Part shown: one piece after another, positions 57,230 through 64,000 of the stretch
Layout: every line of letters begins with the position of its first letter
Position numbering within the stretch: the stretch's first letter is position 1
Assembly: GCF_016028255.1 (NCBI RefSeq)
Contig: NZ_CP065707.1
Location: 310,001 to 374,000 of the forward strand
Length of the DNA stretch: 64,000 nucleotides
Reading direction: 5' to 3'
From: Streptococcus oralis
GTDB lineage: Bacteria > Bacillota > Bacilli > Lactobacillales > Streptococcaceae
Notes under the pieces: generated by a model
Told to the model about the DNA's origin: nothing
The model's input: only the letters and a program-made list of their open reading frames with translations
Database searches by the model: none
Translations under genes and position numbers: made by a program

Positions 57230-58582
57230 TTATGCCTCCCTCTTTGAGATACTTGAAAATTTATTGTATTCTTTTTGGAAAATCAATTCCACCGTTCCAC
57301 GAGCTCCACTACGGTTTTTCTCGATGATAACCTCTACCTTGTTATTTGGAATTCCTTCCTCTTCTTCACCCGCACGATCGTAGTAGTCGTCACGGTATAG
57401 AAAGGCTACGATATCTGCATCCTGCTCGATAGAACCCGATTCACGAATATCAGACAAGACTGGTCTCTTATCCTGACGCTGTTCCACTCCACGAGATAAC
57501 TGACTAAGAGCAATGACTGGAACTTTCAATTCCTTAGCTAGAATTTTCAACTGACGAGAAATTTCAGAAACTTCTTGTTGGCGGTTTTCACGACCAGTCC
57601 CTGTGATAAGCTGTAGGTAGTCGATCAAAATCAAGCCTAGATTGCCTGTTTCTTGAGCCAGTTTGCGTGAGCGCGAACGAATTTCCGTAATCCGAATCCC
57701 TGGTGTATCATCGATATAGATACTCGCGTTGGCCAGATTCCCTTGGGCAATGGTATACTTTTGCCATTCCTCATCAGTCAATTGACCCGTACGGATAGAA
57801 TGGGACTCCACCAAGCCTTCGGCCGCCAACATACGATCTACTAGACTTTCCGCACCCATTTCCAGTGAAAAGATGGCCACAGTCTTGTCCAACTTGGTCC
57901 CGATGTTCTGAGCAATATTTAAGGCAAAGGCTGTCTTACCAACCGCTGGACGCGCCGCTAGGATAATCAGCTCCTCCTCGTGGAGACCTGTCGTCATATG
58001 GTCCAAATCACGATAGCCTGTAGCAATACCTGTGATATCCGTTGTTTGTTGTGACCGAACTTCTAGGTTCCCAAAGTTGATATTCAGAATATCTCGAATA
58101 TTCTTGAAACCACTACGATTGGCGTTTTCACTGACATCAATGAGTCCCTTTTCTGCTTGAGCAATGATTTCATCTGCAGGCTTAGAAGCTTCATAGGCTT
58201 GGTTGACAGACTCTGTCAACTTGGAAATCAAGCGACGAAGCATAGCCTTTTCGGCAACAATTTTAGCATAATACTCCGCATTAGCTGAAGTTGGTACAGA
58301 GTTGACAATTTCAACAAGGTAAGACAAGCCACCAATATTTTGGAGATCCCCTTGACTATCCAAAATCGTCCGAACTGTCGTCGCATCAATCGCCTCTCCA
58401 CGATCCGACAAGTCTACCATCGCTTGGAAGATCAACCGATGGGCATACTTAAAGAAGTCACGAGAATCAATGTATTCTCGGACAAAAACGAGCTTACTCT
58501 CATCTATGAAAATAGCCCCCAGAACAGATTGTTCTGCCAAAATATCCTGAGGTTGAACTCGCAGTTCCTCTACTTCTGCCAT
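57230..58582 (-). CDS. dnaC: Replicative DNA helicase (DnaB family)
   Basis: A 450-residue hexameric helicase. N-terminal primase-interacting domain (about 1-150), linker, then RecA-like core with Walker A ARPAVGKTAF (about 212) and LGLILIDYLQLI as Walker B; the arginine finger region is near the C-terminus. Gram-positive nomenclature calls it DnaC. It is co-transcribed with rplI and gdpP, a gene set conserved in Firmicutes. Confidence 0.97.
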   Translation of the reverse strand: MAEVEELRVQPQDILAEQSVLGAIFIDESKLVFVREYIDSRDFFKYAHRLIFQAMVDLSDRGEAIDATTVRTILDSQGDLQNIGGLSYLVEIVNSVPTSANAEYYAKIVAEKAMLRRLISKLTESVNQAYEASKPADEIIAQAEKGLIDVSENANRSGFKNIRDILNINFGNLEVRSQQTTDITGIATGYRDLDHMTTGLHEEELIILAARPAVGKTAFALNIAQNIGTKLDKTVAIFSLEMGAESLVDRMLAAEGLVESHSIRTGQLTDEEWQKYTIAQGNLANASIYIDDTPGIRITEIRSRSRKLAQETGNLGLILIDYLQLITGTGRENRQQEVSEISRQLKILAKELKVPVIALSQLSRGVEQRQDKRPVLSDIRESGSIEQDADIVAFLYRDDYYDRAGEEEEGIPNNKVEVIIEKNRSGARGTVELIFQKEYNKFSSISKREA

Positions 58583-58625
58583 CCGACTTTCCTTCCTTTT
58601 ACAATCTTGTCAAGAAGTTGTAAAC

Positions 58626-59078
58626 TTACCCTTCTTTTACACGAAGATTGATGACACTTGTAACATCTTGGTAGATTTTCACTGGTACATCAATCAAACC
58701 TACTGCTCGAATTGGTGCCTTTACTTGAATATGACGCTTGTCAATATTAATTCCAAATTGCTTTTGCAGTTCTTCTGCAATTTTCTTGTTGGTGATAGAG
58801 CCAAAGGTACGGCCATCTGGTCCAACCTTTTCAACAAACTCTACAACAGTTTCTTCTGCTTCAAGCTTGGCTTTGATTGCTCTTGCCTCTGCTAACATCT
58901 CTGCATGAGCCTTTTCCTCTGATTTTTGTTTTCCACGCAATTCACCGATTGCCTGAGCAGTCGCTTCCTTAGCCAAATTCTTTTTAATCAGGAAATTTTG
59001 GGCGTAGCCAGTTGGTACTTCCTTGATTTCGCCTTTTTTTCCTTTTCCTTTAACATCTGCTAAAAAGATTACTTTCAT
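58626..59078 (-). CDS. rplI: Ribosomal protein bL9
   Basis: A 150-residue protein with the N-terminal rRNA-binding domain ([28 protein letters not shown]), long connecting helix and C-terminal domain, as in bL9. Its ATG overlaps the gdpP stop as ATGA, so the two are coupled. Confidence 0.98.
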   Translation of the reverse strand: MKVIFLADVKGKGKKGEIKEVPTGYAQNFLIKKNLAKEATAQAIGELRGKQKSEEKAHAEMLAEARAIKAKLEAEETVVEFVEKVGPDGRTFGSITNKKIAEELQKQFGINIDKRHIQVKAPIRAVGLIDVPVKIYQDVTSVINLRVKEG

Positions 59079-61048
59079 TCTTCTTTCTCCTTTTCCTTTA
59101 GTTCATCTAAGACAAGTTGAGTCAATTTTTCTCCTGCTTCTGACAGACTCATATTCTCGATTTGCGCAGCAGCTAGATTAAAGTGACCACCACCACCCAG
59201 TTCTTCCATAATCCGTTGCACATTGATTTTACTACGGCTTCGAGCCGAGATAGAGATGAATCCTTGTGTATTTTTTGCCAGAACGAAACTAGCCTCAATG
59301 CCGGACATGGCCAACATAGCATCGGCAGCCTTACTGATGACGACTGTGTCATAAGTGGTTGTGTCCTTAGCTTGGGCGATCAAGATATCTGAACCTAGCT
59401 TACGACCTTGTAAAATGAGTTCATTTACCTCACGGTACTCTTCAAAATCTGTCGCAGCAATCTCCTGGATAGCAATACTATCGCTTCCACGTGTTCTGAG
59501 GTAGCTAGCTACATCAAAGGTTCGACTCGTCACGCGAGATGTAAAATTCTTGGTATCCAGCATCATTCCAGCCATCAATACGCTAGCCTGCATACGACTT
59601 AAACGATTTTTCTTAGAATTTTGGAACTGAATCAATTCTGTTACCAACTCACTCGCACTACTTGCCCCACTCTCAATATACGTGATAACAGCATTCTCAG
59701 GGAAGTCCTGATCACGTCTATGGTGGTCAATGACAATGGTTTGAGTAAACAGTTCGTAAAAATCTTTCGACAAGGTCAAAGCCGTCTTGGAATGATCCAC
59801 TAAAATCAACAAAGAGCGCTTGGTGACCAATCTCATCGCATCAGCCAGAGGCAAGAGCTTAGTGACACCCTCTTTTTCCAAGAAGTTGACGGCGCGCTCA
59901 ATGTCTGGCGACATTTGTTCTGCATCATAGACAGCATAACTGTTCTCAATAATATTATTTGCAAACAACTGCATGCCAACTGCAGAACCTAAAGCGTCCA
60001 TATCCAGATTCTTGTGCCCGACTACAAAGACTTGGTCTACACTTCTAATTTTATCTGAAATAGCTGTCATCATTGCTCTGGTACGTGTTCTTGTTCTCTT
60101 AACAGAGGCTGCGGAACCACCACCAAAGTAGACTGGGTTCTTGGTTTCATCATTTTCCTTGACAACTACTTGGTCCCCACCACGAACCTCAGCTAGGTTT
60201 AAGTTCCTTAGAGCAACTTTCCCTATCTCATCATGATTTCCATCACCATAAGAAAAGCCCATGCTCAAGGTCAATGGCAGCTGTCTCTGTTTTGCCTCCT
60301 CACGAAAGGCATCAATCACAGAGAATTTATCATTCATCAAGCCCTCAAGAACTGTGTAATCAGTAAATAAATAAAAGCGGTCCATACCCACACGCCGAGA
60401 AAACATAGCATACTTACTAGCAAATTCTGAAACAAAATTTGCCACAAAGCTATTGATATGACTAATATCGGAGTCGGAGGTTGCATCTTCTAGATCATCG
60501 TAGTTGTCTACCGAGATAACCCCAATCACTGGTCGACTGGTTACCAATTCGACAGTTGCTTCGTACTCCCCAGAAACATCAAAGAAATACAAAACACCCG
60601 AAACCTTGTCCATATGAACGGCATAGCGTGTTTCCCCCAAGTTAGCATAAGAACCAGGGTTCCCCACAGAAGCCTTGATGATAGTTTGAATCAAGTCAAC
60701 ATCAATTTCGCCTTCTTCAGTCGTCAAAATCAACTCAGCATAAGGATTAAACCATTCGACTTCGCCACTAGATAAGTCTAATTTCAGAACACCAACTGGC
60801 ATTTGATCGAGCAACGTGTTCAAGCTATCTTCCGCTTGATGGTTTACGTATTGGATTTGTTCAATTTCGCTCTTTTCATACTGTTTTTTTTGCCAGATGA
60901 ATAAAAGCAGATAAAGAAGTACAAATAAAAACAAGGCACTGATTGTTACAACATTATTTTGTGAAAAAATAATCAGCATTGTTAAGGTTCCGAAAGTTGC
61001 AATCCCTAGTAGAACCGCAGAAATCGGATTTAAATTATTTTTTTTCAT
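59075..61048 (-). CDS. gdpP: Cyclic di-AMP phosphodiesterase GdpP
   Basis: A 657-residue membrane enzyme; the start is ATG 61048, 6 bases after AGAGG, not the ATG at 61066. Two N-terminal membrane helices, a PAS-like domain (about 85-160), a degenerate GGDEF domain (about 170-300) and a DHH/DHHA1 phosphodiesterase with [25 protein letters not shown] and [11 protein letters not shown]. It degrades c-di-AMP and so adjusts potassium and wall homeostasis. Confidence 0.96.
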   Translation of the reverse strand: MKKNNLNPISAVLLGIATFGTLTMLIIFSQNNVVTISALFLFVLLYLLLFIWQKKQYEKSEIEQIQYVNHQAEDSLNTLLDQMPVGVLKLDLSSGEVEWFNPYAELILTTEEGEIDVDLIQTIIKASVGNPGSYANLGETRYAVHMDKVSGVLYFFDVSGEYEATVELVTSRPVIGVISVDNYDDLEDATSDSDISHINSFVANFVSEFASKYAMFSRRVGMDRFYLFTDYTVLEGLMNDKFSVIDAFREEAKQRQLPLTLSMGFSYGDGNHDEIGKVALRNLNLAEVRGGDQVVVKENDETKNPVYFGGGSAASVKRTRTRTRAMMTAISDKIRSVDQVFVVGHKNLDMDALGSAVGMQLFANNIIENSYAVYDAEQMSPDIERAVNFLEKEGVTKLLPLADAMRLVTKRSLLILVDHSKTALTLSKDFYELFTQTIVIDHHRRDQDFPENAVITYIESGASSASELVTELIQFQNSKKNRLSRMQASVLMAGMMLDTKNFTSRVTSRTFDVASYLRTRGSDSIAIQEIAATDFEEYREVNELILQGRKLGSDILIAQAKDTTTYDTVVISKAADAMLAMSGIEASFVLAKNTQGFISISARSRSKINVQRIMEELGGGGHFNLAAAQIENMSLSEAGEKLTQLVLDELKEKEKEE

Positions 61049-61152
61049 TCTAAACCTCTTGCGCATTATTATATCACAAAAAGCCTTAAAAAGCGACCTT
61101 TAAAAAGAGGTAAGCCTTTCTTTCATGATTGATCTCTTCTAATTCTCAGACA

Positions 61153-61183
61153 CAAAAGTAGGAGGGATTCATCACCCTCCTAC
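61153..61183 (-). terminator. Intrinsic terminator of thiolase gene
   Basis: GTAGGAGGG and CCCTCCTAC form a perfect 9-bp stem with an 8-base loop, followed by TTTT on the minus strand. Confidence 0.88.
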
Positions 61184-61206
61184 CCACGTGTTCAGATTAC
61201 TATCAT

Positions 61207-62385
61207 CTAACGTTCCACGATAAGAGCTGTTCCCATTCCCCCTCCGATACAGAGAGTTGCTAACCCAGTTTTAGCATCACGCTTCATCATCTCATGTACC
61301 AGAGTCACTAAGATACGACAGCCTGAAGCTCCAATTGGGTGACCGAGAGCAATCGCGCCACCATTGACATTGACAATATCTGTGTTGAAGCCTAGAGTTT
61401 TACCGACTGCACAAGTCTGGGCAGCAAAAGCTTCATTTGACTCGATCAAGTCGAGATCATCAACTGTCAAATTACCTTTTTCAAGAGCCTTGCGAGTCGC
61501 ATCAATCGGTCCACATCCCATAATTTTAGGATCCAAACCTGCACTTGCATACGAATGAATGCGAGCAATCACTGGGAGTCCCAATTCTTCAGCTTTTTCA
61601 GCACTCATGACCAAGACAGCCGCTGCTCCGTCATTGATACCTGATGCATTACCCGCCGTAACAGAACCGTCTTTTTTGAAAACAGGACCTAGCTTAGACA
61701 AGCTCTCCAAGCTAGCATCTTTTCTAGGAAATTCATCTGTATCAAAGACAATAGGATCGCCTTTACGTTGAGGAATAACCACCGGAACAATCTCTTCCTT
61801 AAAGCGTCCAGATTCTATAGCCGCTACTGCTCGTTTTTGTGATTCCAAAGCAAGAGCATCTTGTTCATCCCGGCTAATACCATATTCTTCAGCCACATTC
61901 TCAGCTGTAATCCCCATATGGTATTCGTTAAAAGCATCAGACAAACCGTCCTTAATCATGGTATCTACCACTTTTGAATCTCCCATACGGCCACCCCAAC
62001 GGAAACTTGGCAAAACGTATGGCGCCTGACTCATGTTTTCTGCACCACCAGCCACGACAATATCTGCATCGCCGCACTGAATCGCTTGAGCAGCTAACTG
62101 AACTGCCTTCAACCCAGAACCACAAACCTTATTAATAGTAAAGGCTGGTGTAAATTCAGGGAGCCCCGCTTGAATGCTCATTTGGCGAGCCACGTTTTGG
62201 CCTAAACCTGCGCCTAGGACATTCCCCATAATCACTTCGTCTACTTGCTCTGGTTTAATATTCGCTTTTTCCAAAGCACTCTTAATGACCAAAGATCCCA
62301 AATCAACAGCTGAAACATTCTTCAAGCTTCCTCCAAAGGAGCCTATAGGAGTCCGCACTGCCGAAACAATCACCACGTCTTTCAT
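61207..62385 (-). CDS. Acetyl-CoA C-acetyltransferase (thiolase)
   Basis: A 392-residue thiolase. The start is ATG 62385 behind GGAGG; an in-frame ATG at 62397 precedes that site. Catalytic residues: Cys near 88 in [12 protein letters not shown], His in [12 protein letters not shown], and the second Cys in [12 protein letters not shown]. It condenses two acetyl-CoA to acetoacetyl-CoA, feeding HMG-CoA synthase for the mevalonate isoprenoid route that streptococci use. It is a single-gene unit between hpf and gdpP, where I recall no such gene in pneumococcus. Confidence 0.93.
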   Translation of the reverse strand: MKDVVIVSAVRTPIGSFGGSLKNVSAVDLGSLVIKSALEKANIKPEQVDEVIMGNVLGAGLGQNVARQMSIQAGLPEFTPAFTINKVCGSGLKAVQLAAQAIQCGDADIVVAGGAENMSQAPYVLPSFRWGGRMGDSKVVDTMIKDGLSDAFNEYHMGITAENVAEEYGISRDEQDALALESQKRAVAAIESGRFKEEIVPVVIPQRKGDPIVFDTDEFPRKDASLESLSKLGPVFKKDGSVTAGNASGINDGAAAVLVMSAEKAEELGLPVIARIHSYASAGLDPKIMGCGPIDATRKALEKGNLTVDDLDLIESNEAFAAQTCAVGKTLGFNTDIVNVNGGAIALGHPIGASGCRILVTLVHEMMKRDAKTGLATLCIGGGMGTALIVER

Positions 62386-62423
62386 AACTACCTCCATTTA
62401 TACCTCTTATAATGATGCAATAC

Positions 62424-62455
62424 AAAAGTGGTTTACAATTGTGTAAACCACTTTT
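62424..62455. repeat. 14-bp perfect inverted repeat between hpf and thiolase gene
   Basis: AAAAGTGGTTTACA and TGTAAACCACTTTT flank a 4-base spacer. It lies 39 bp upstream of the thiolase start and 18 bp after the hpf stop. It may act as the hpf terminator, as an operator for the thiolase gene, or both; the T tract lies inside the stem. Confidence 0.65.
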
Positions 62456-62472
62456 ACATAGTTGTCAAGATT

Positions 62473-63021
62473 TTATGATTCCTTAACTTCTAGCAAACCA
62501 ACTTCACCATCTTCGCGGCGATACAAAACATTTGTTGTTTGATCTTCTACATCTACATAGATAAAGAAATCATGTCCCAACAAGTCCATTTGAAGAAGAG
62601 CTTCTTCCAAATCCATTGGTTTTAAATCAATTTGTTTTGAACGAACCACTTTTGGCTGCACAACATTTGCATCTTCAACTAGAGCATCTGTAAAGAGTTG
62701 GCTTGTTGCAACCTTATTTTTATTCTTGCGTTCGATTTTTGTTTTATTTTTTCGAATCTGGCGTTCAATTTTATCTGTTACAAGATCGATAGAACCATAC
62801 ATATCTTGAGAAATATCTTCTGCACGAAGGGTAATTGATCCAAGTGGAATTGTTACTTCAACTTTTGCTGTTTTTTCACGGTAAACTTTCAAGTTGACAC
62901 GTGCATCCAACTCTTGTTCAGGTTGAAAATATTTTTCGATCTTTTCGAGTTTAGAAACTACATAATTGCGAATTGCTTCTGTTACTTCTAGGTTTTCACC
63001 ACGGATACTATATTTAATCAT
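62473..63021 (-). CDS. hpf: Ribosome hibernation promoting factor, long form
   Basis: A 182-residue long HPF: N-terminal ribosome-binding S30AE domain (about 1-100) and C-terminal dimerisation domain (about 125-180, VRSKQIDLKPMDLEEALLQM). It joins 70S ribosomes into inactive 100S dimers at low growth. AAGGTACTT precedes the ATG. It has its own promoter with a near-cre sequence over the -10. Confidence 0.96.
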   Translation of the reverse strand: MIKYSIRGENLEVTEAIRNYVVSKLEKIEKYFQPEQELDARVNLKVYREKTAKVEVTIPLGSITLRAEDISQDMYGSIDLVTDKIERQIRKNKTKIERKNKNKVATSQLFTDALVEDANVVQPKVVRSKQIDLKPMDLEEALLQMDLLGHDFFIYVDVEDQTTNVLYRREDGEVGLLEVKES

Positions 63022-63062
63022 ATAAGTACCTTCTTTCTAAACATTTTTATTTTTCTAACTAT

Positions 63063-63091
63063 ATTATAACGCTTTCATTTTCATTTTGCAA
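63063..63091 (-). promoter_or_regulatory. Promoter of hpf
   Basis: TTGCAA (63091-63086), 17-bp spacer, perfect TATAAT (63068-63063). ATGAAAGCGTTATAAT across the -10 matches the cre consensus except for one fixed C. Confidence 0.8.
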
Positions 63092-63100
63092 ATTTTTTCC

Positions 63101-63763
63101 TTATCTTACAAGAGAAAAAGTTTTGACTTCCAAAACACCTGCCTCTTCAAAAAGTCGCTTCACACGATTGATAGTCGCCCCTGTCGTATAGATGTCATCA
63201 ATAACCAAAATCTTCTTAGGAAGAGGGGCTTCCATTTTAATATAAAAGGGAATTTCCGTAGCTAATCGTTCTGAGCGATTCTTAGAAGAACTAGCCTTCT
63301 CTTCTCTTTTCCCTAGTAAATCTTGAAAGGAAAATCCTGCCGTCTCAACCAAACCTTCAACCTGATTAAATCCTCTCTCAAGCAATCTTTCAGGACTTAG
63401 GGGAATTACCACAAATTCATAGTCTCTATATTTTTTCAACTCATCCGCAAGTACAGGAGCAAAAACCTTTCTAAGCAGAAAATCCCCATCAAACTTATAT
63501 CGACTAAAAAAGGCTTTCATAGCTTGATTATAGGTGAAGATTGCCTTATGATCAACCTGAATTCCTTCTTTACACCAAAGTTTACAATCTTGACACGTGA
63601 TTGACAATTCTCTTTTCATGCAGCTCGGACAATGATCCTCACCTATCCTCTCAAAAGTAGAATCACAAGCTGAACAAAGATAGTTGCGCTCATTCTTAAA
63701 CAGTAAGAGGTGACTAAATGTCAAGTCACTCTTTGTTGACTGGCCACATAATAAACAATTCAT
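63101..63763 (-). CDS. comFC: Competence protein ComFC
   Basis: A 220-residue protein with an N-terminal cysteine-rich zinc part (CLLCGQ, CSACD, CPSCM, CQDCKLWC) and a C-terminal phosphoribosyltransferase-like fold with the PRPP-type loop ILVIDDIYTTGATIN. It works with ComFA to bring transforming DNA across the membrane. Its ATG overlaps the comFA stop (4 bases), so they are coupled. Confidence 0.94.
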   Translation of the reverse strand: MNCLLCGQSTKSDLTFSHLLLFKNERNYLCSACDSTFERIGEDHCPSCMKRELSITCQDCKLWCKEGIQVDHKAIFTYNQAMKAFFSRYKFDGDFLLRKVFAPVLADELKKYRDYEFVVIPLSPERLLERGFNQVEGLVETAGFSFQDLLGKREEKASSSKNRSERLATEIPFYIKMEAPLPKKILVIDDIYTTGATINRVKRLFEEAGVLEVKTFSLVR

Positions 63764-64000
63764 AATCCCGCCTCCTTGTTCATCTGCTTGATTTCCTTGA
63801 TTGCCTTTTTGATGGAAGTATTTAATCCATCATGAAAGAAGAGCAACTCACCAGTTGGTCTGTCCATACTACGCCCAACTCGCCCACCAATCTGAATCAA
63901 GCTAGACTTGGTAAAGAGACGATGATTAGCTTCTACTACGAAAACATCCACACAAGGGAAGGTAACTCCGCGTTCCAATATTGTCGTACTGATCAGTATT
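63760..64000 (-). CDS. comFA: ATP-dependent DNA uptake helicase ComFA (C-terminal end, partial)
   Basis: The frame enters from the right edge and ends at 63760, about 80 residues. Helicase motifs V and VI are visible: LISTTILERGVTFP and QIGGRVGRS. ComFA is the superfamily 2 translocase that drives uptake of single-stranded DNA in competence. The start and the motor motifs I-III lie outside the window. It is coupled to comFC. Confidence 0.94.
   Translation of the reverse strand, partial: ILISTTILERGVTFPCVDVFVVEANHRLFTKSSLIQIGGRVGRSMDRPTGELLFFHDGLNTSIKKAIKEIKQMNKEAGL

Overview
The window is chromosomal DNA of a Mitis-group Streptococcus (S. mitis, S. oralis or a close relative). The evidence is a choline-binding CHAP amidase of the CbpD type, AdcRCBA, a DltXABCD operon that starts with DltX, alpha-glycerophosphate oxidase in place of a dehydrogenase, a catabolic arginine deiminase operon, and the ComFA/ComFC pair. 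From memory of S. pneumoniae gene order, much of the window matches the chromosome end just left of oriC. It lacks the cbpA and two-component genes I would expect between dusB and clpC, and it carries extra genes: an ecto-nucleotidase, a thiolase, polA, nadR-pnuC and a small three-protein island.

Layout. 1-15.5 kb: an N-glycan use region with a lipoprotein-dependent ABC importer lacking its own ATPase, followed by GH20, ROK kinase, GH38, GH125, GH92 and GH29 enzymes; together they could import and strip host high-mannose, complex or fucosylated glycans. 15.5-16.3 kb: a gene-free stretch with two identically built inverted pairs of DnaA boxes and a dense CTAG cluster. 16.3-22.8 kb: arcABC, arcD and an M20 peptidase on the plus strand, behind a promoter with a CcpA site. 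22.8-26.4 kb: the zinc system adcRCBA, read leftwards from an AdcR-box promoter. 26.4-28.5 kb: an LPXTG-anchored 5'-nucleotidase. 28.6-33.2 kb: dltXABCD. 33.3-37.6 kb: glpKOF, then an Mga-like regulator. 39.2-41.1 kb: hslO and dusB. 41.1-45.9 kb: membrane and lipoprotein genes and an NAD-salvage operon (nadR, a frameshifted pnuC, a Nudix-HTH regulator). 45.9-48.9 kb: ctsR-clpC. 49.0-49.9 kb: a small AT-rich island of two related 2-TM proteins and an HTH protein. 49.9-52.9 kb: a thiamine-precursor ABC importer under a TPP riboswitch. 53.0-64 kb: polA, cbpD, veg-like, dnaC, rplI, gdpP, thiolase, hpf, comFC and the end of comFA.

Most units are compact operons separated by clear intrinsic terminators. 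I could place many sigma-A promoters and operators by eye: CcpA cre sites at the glycan importer, arcA and glpK, an AdcR box, a CtsR box, a WalR/VicR box and a ComX-type box. I saw no rRNA, tRNA, CRISPR array or intact insertion sequence. The most unusual observations are the DnaA-box pairs upstream of arcA, the (TTTG) slippage frameshift in pnuC, the structured inverted repeat between arcB and arcC, the small 2-TM/HTH island, and a predicted leaderless hslO transcript.
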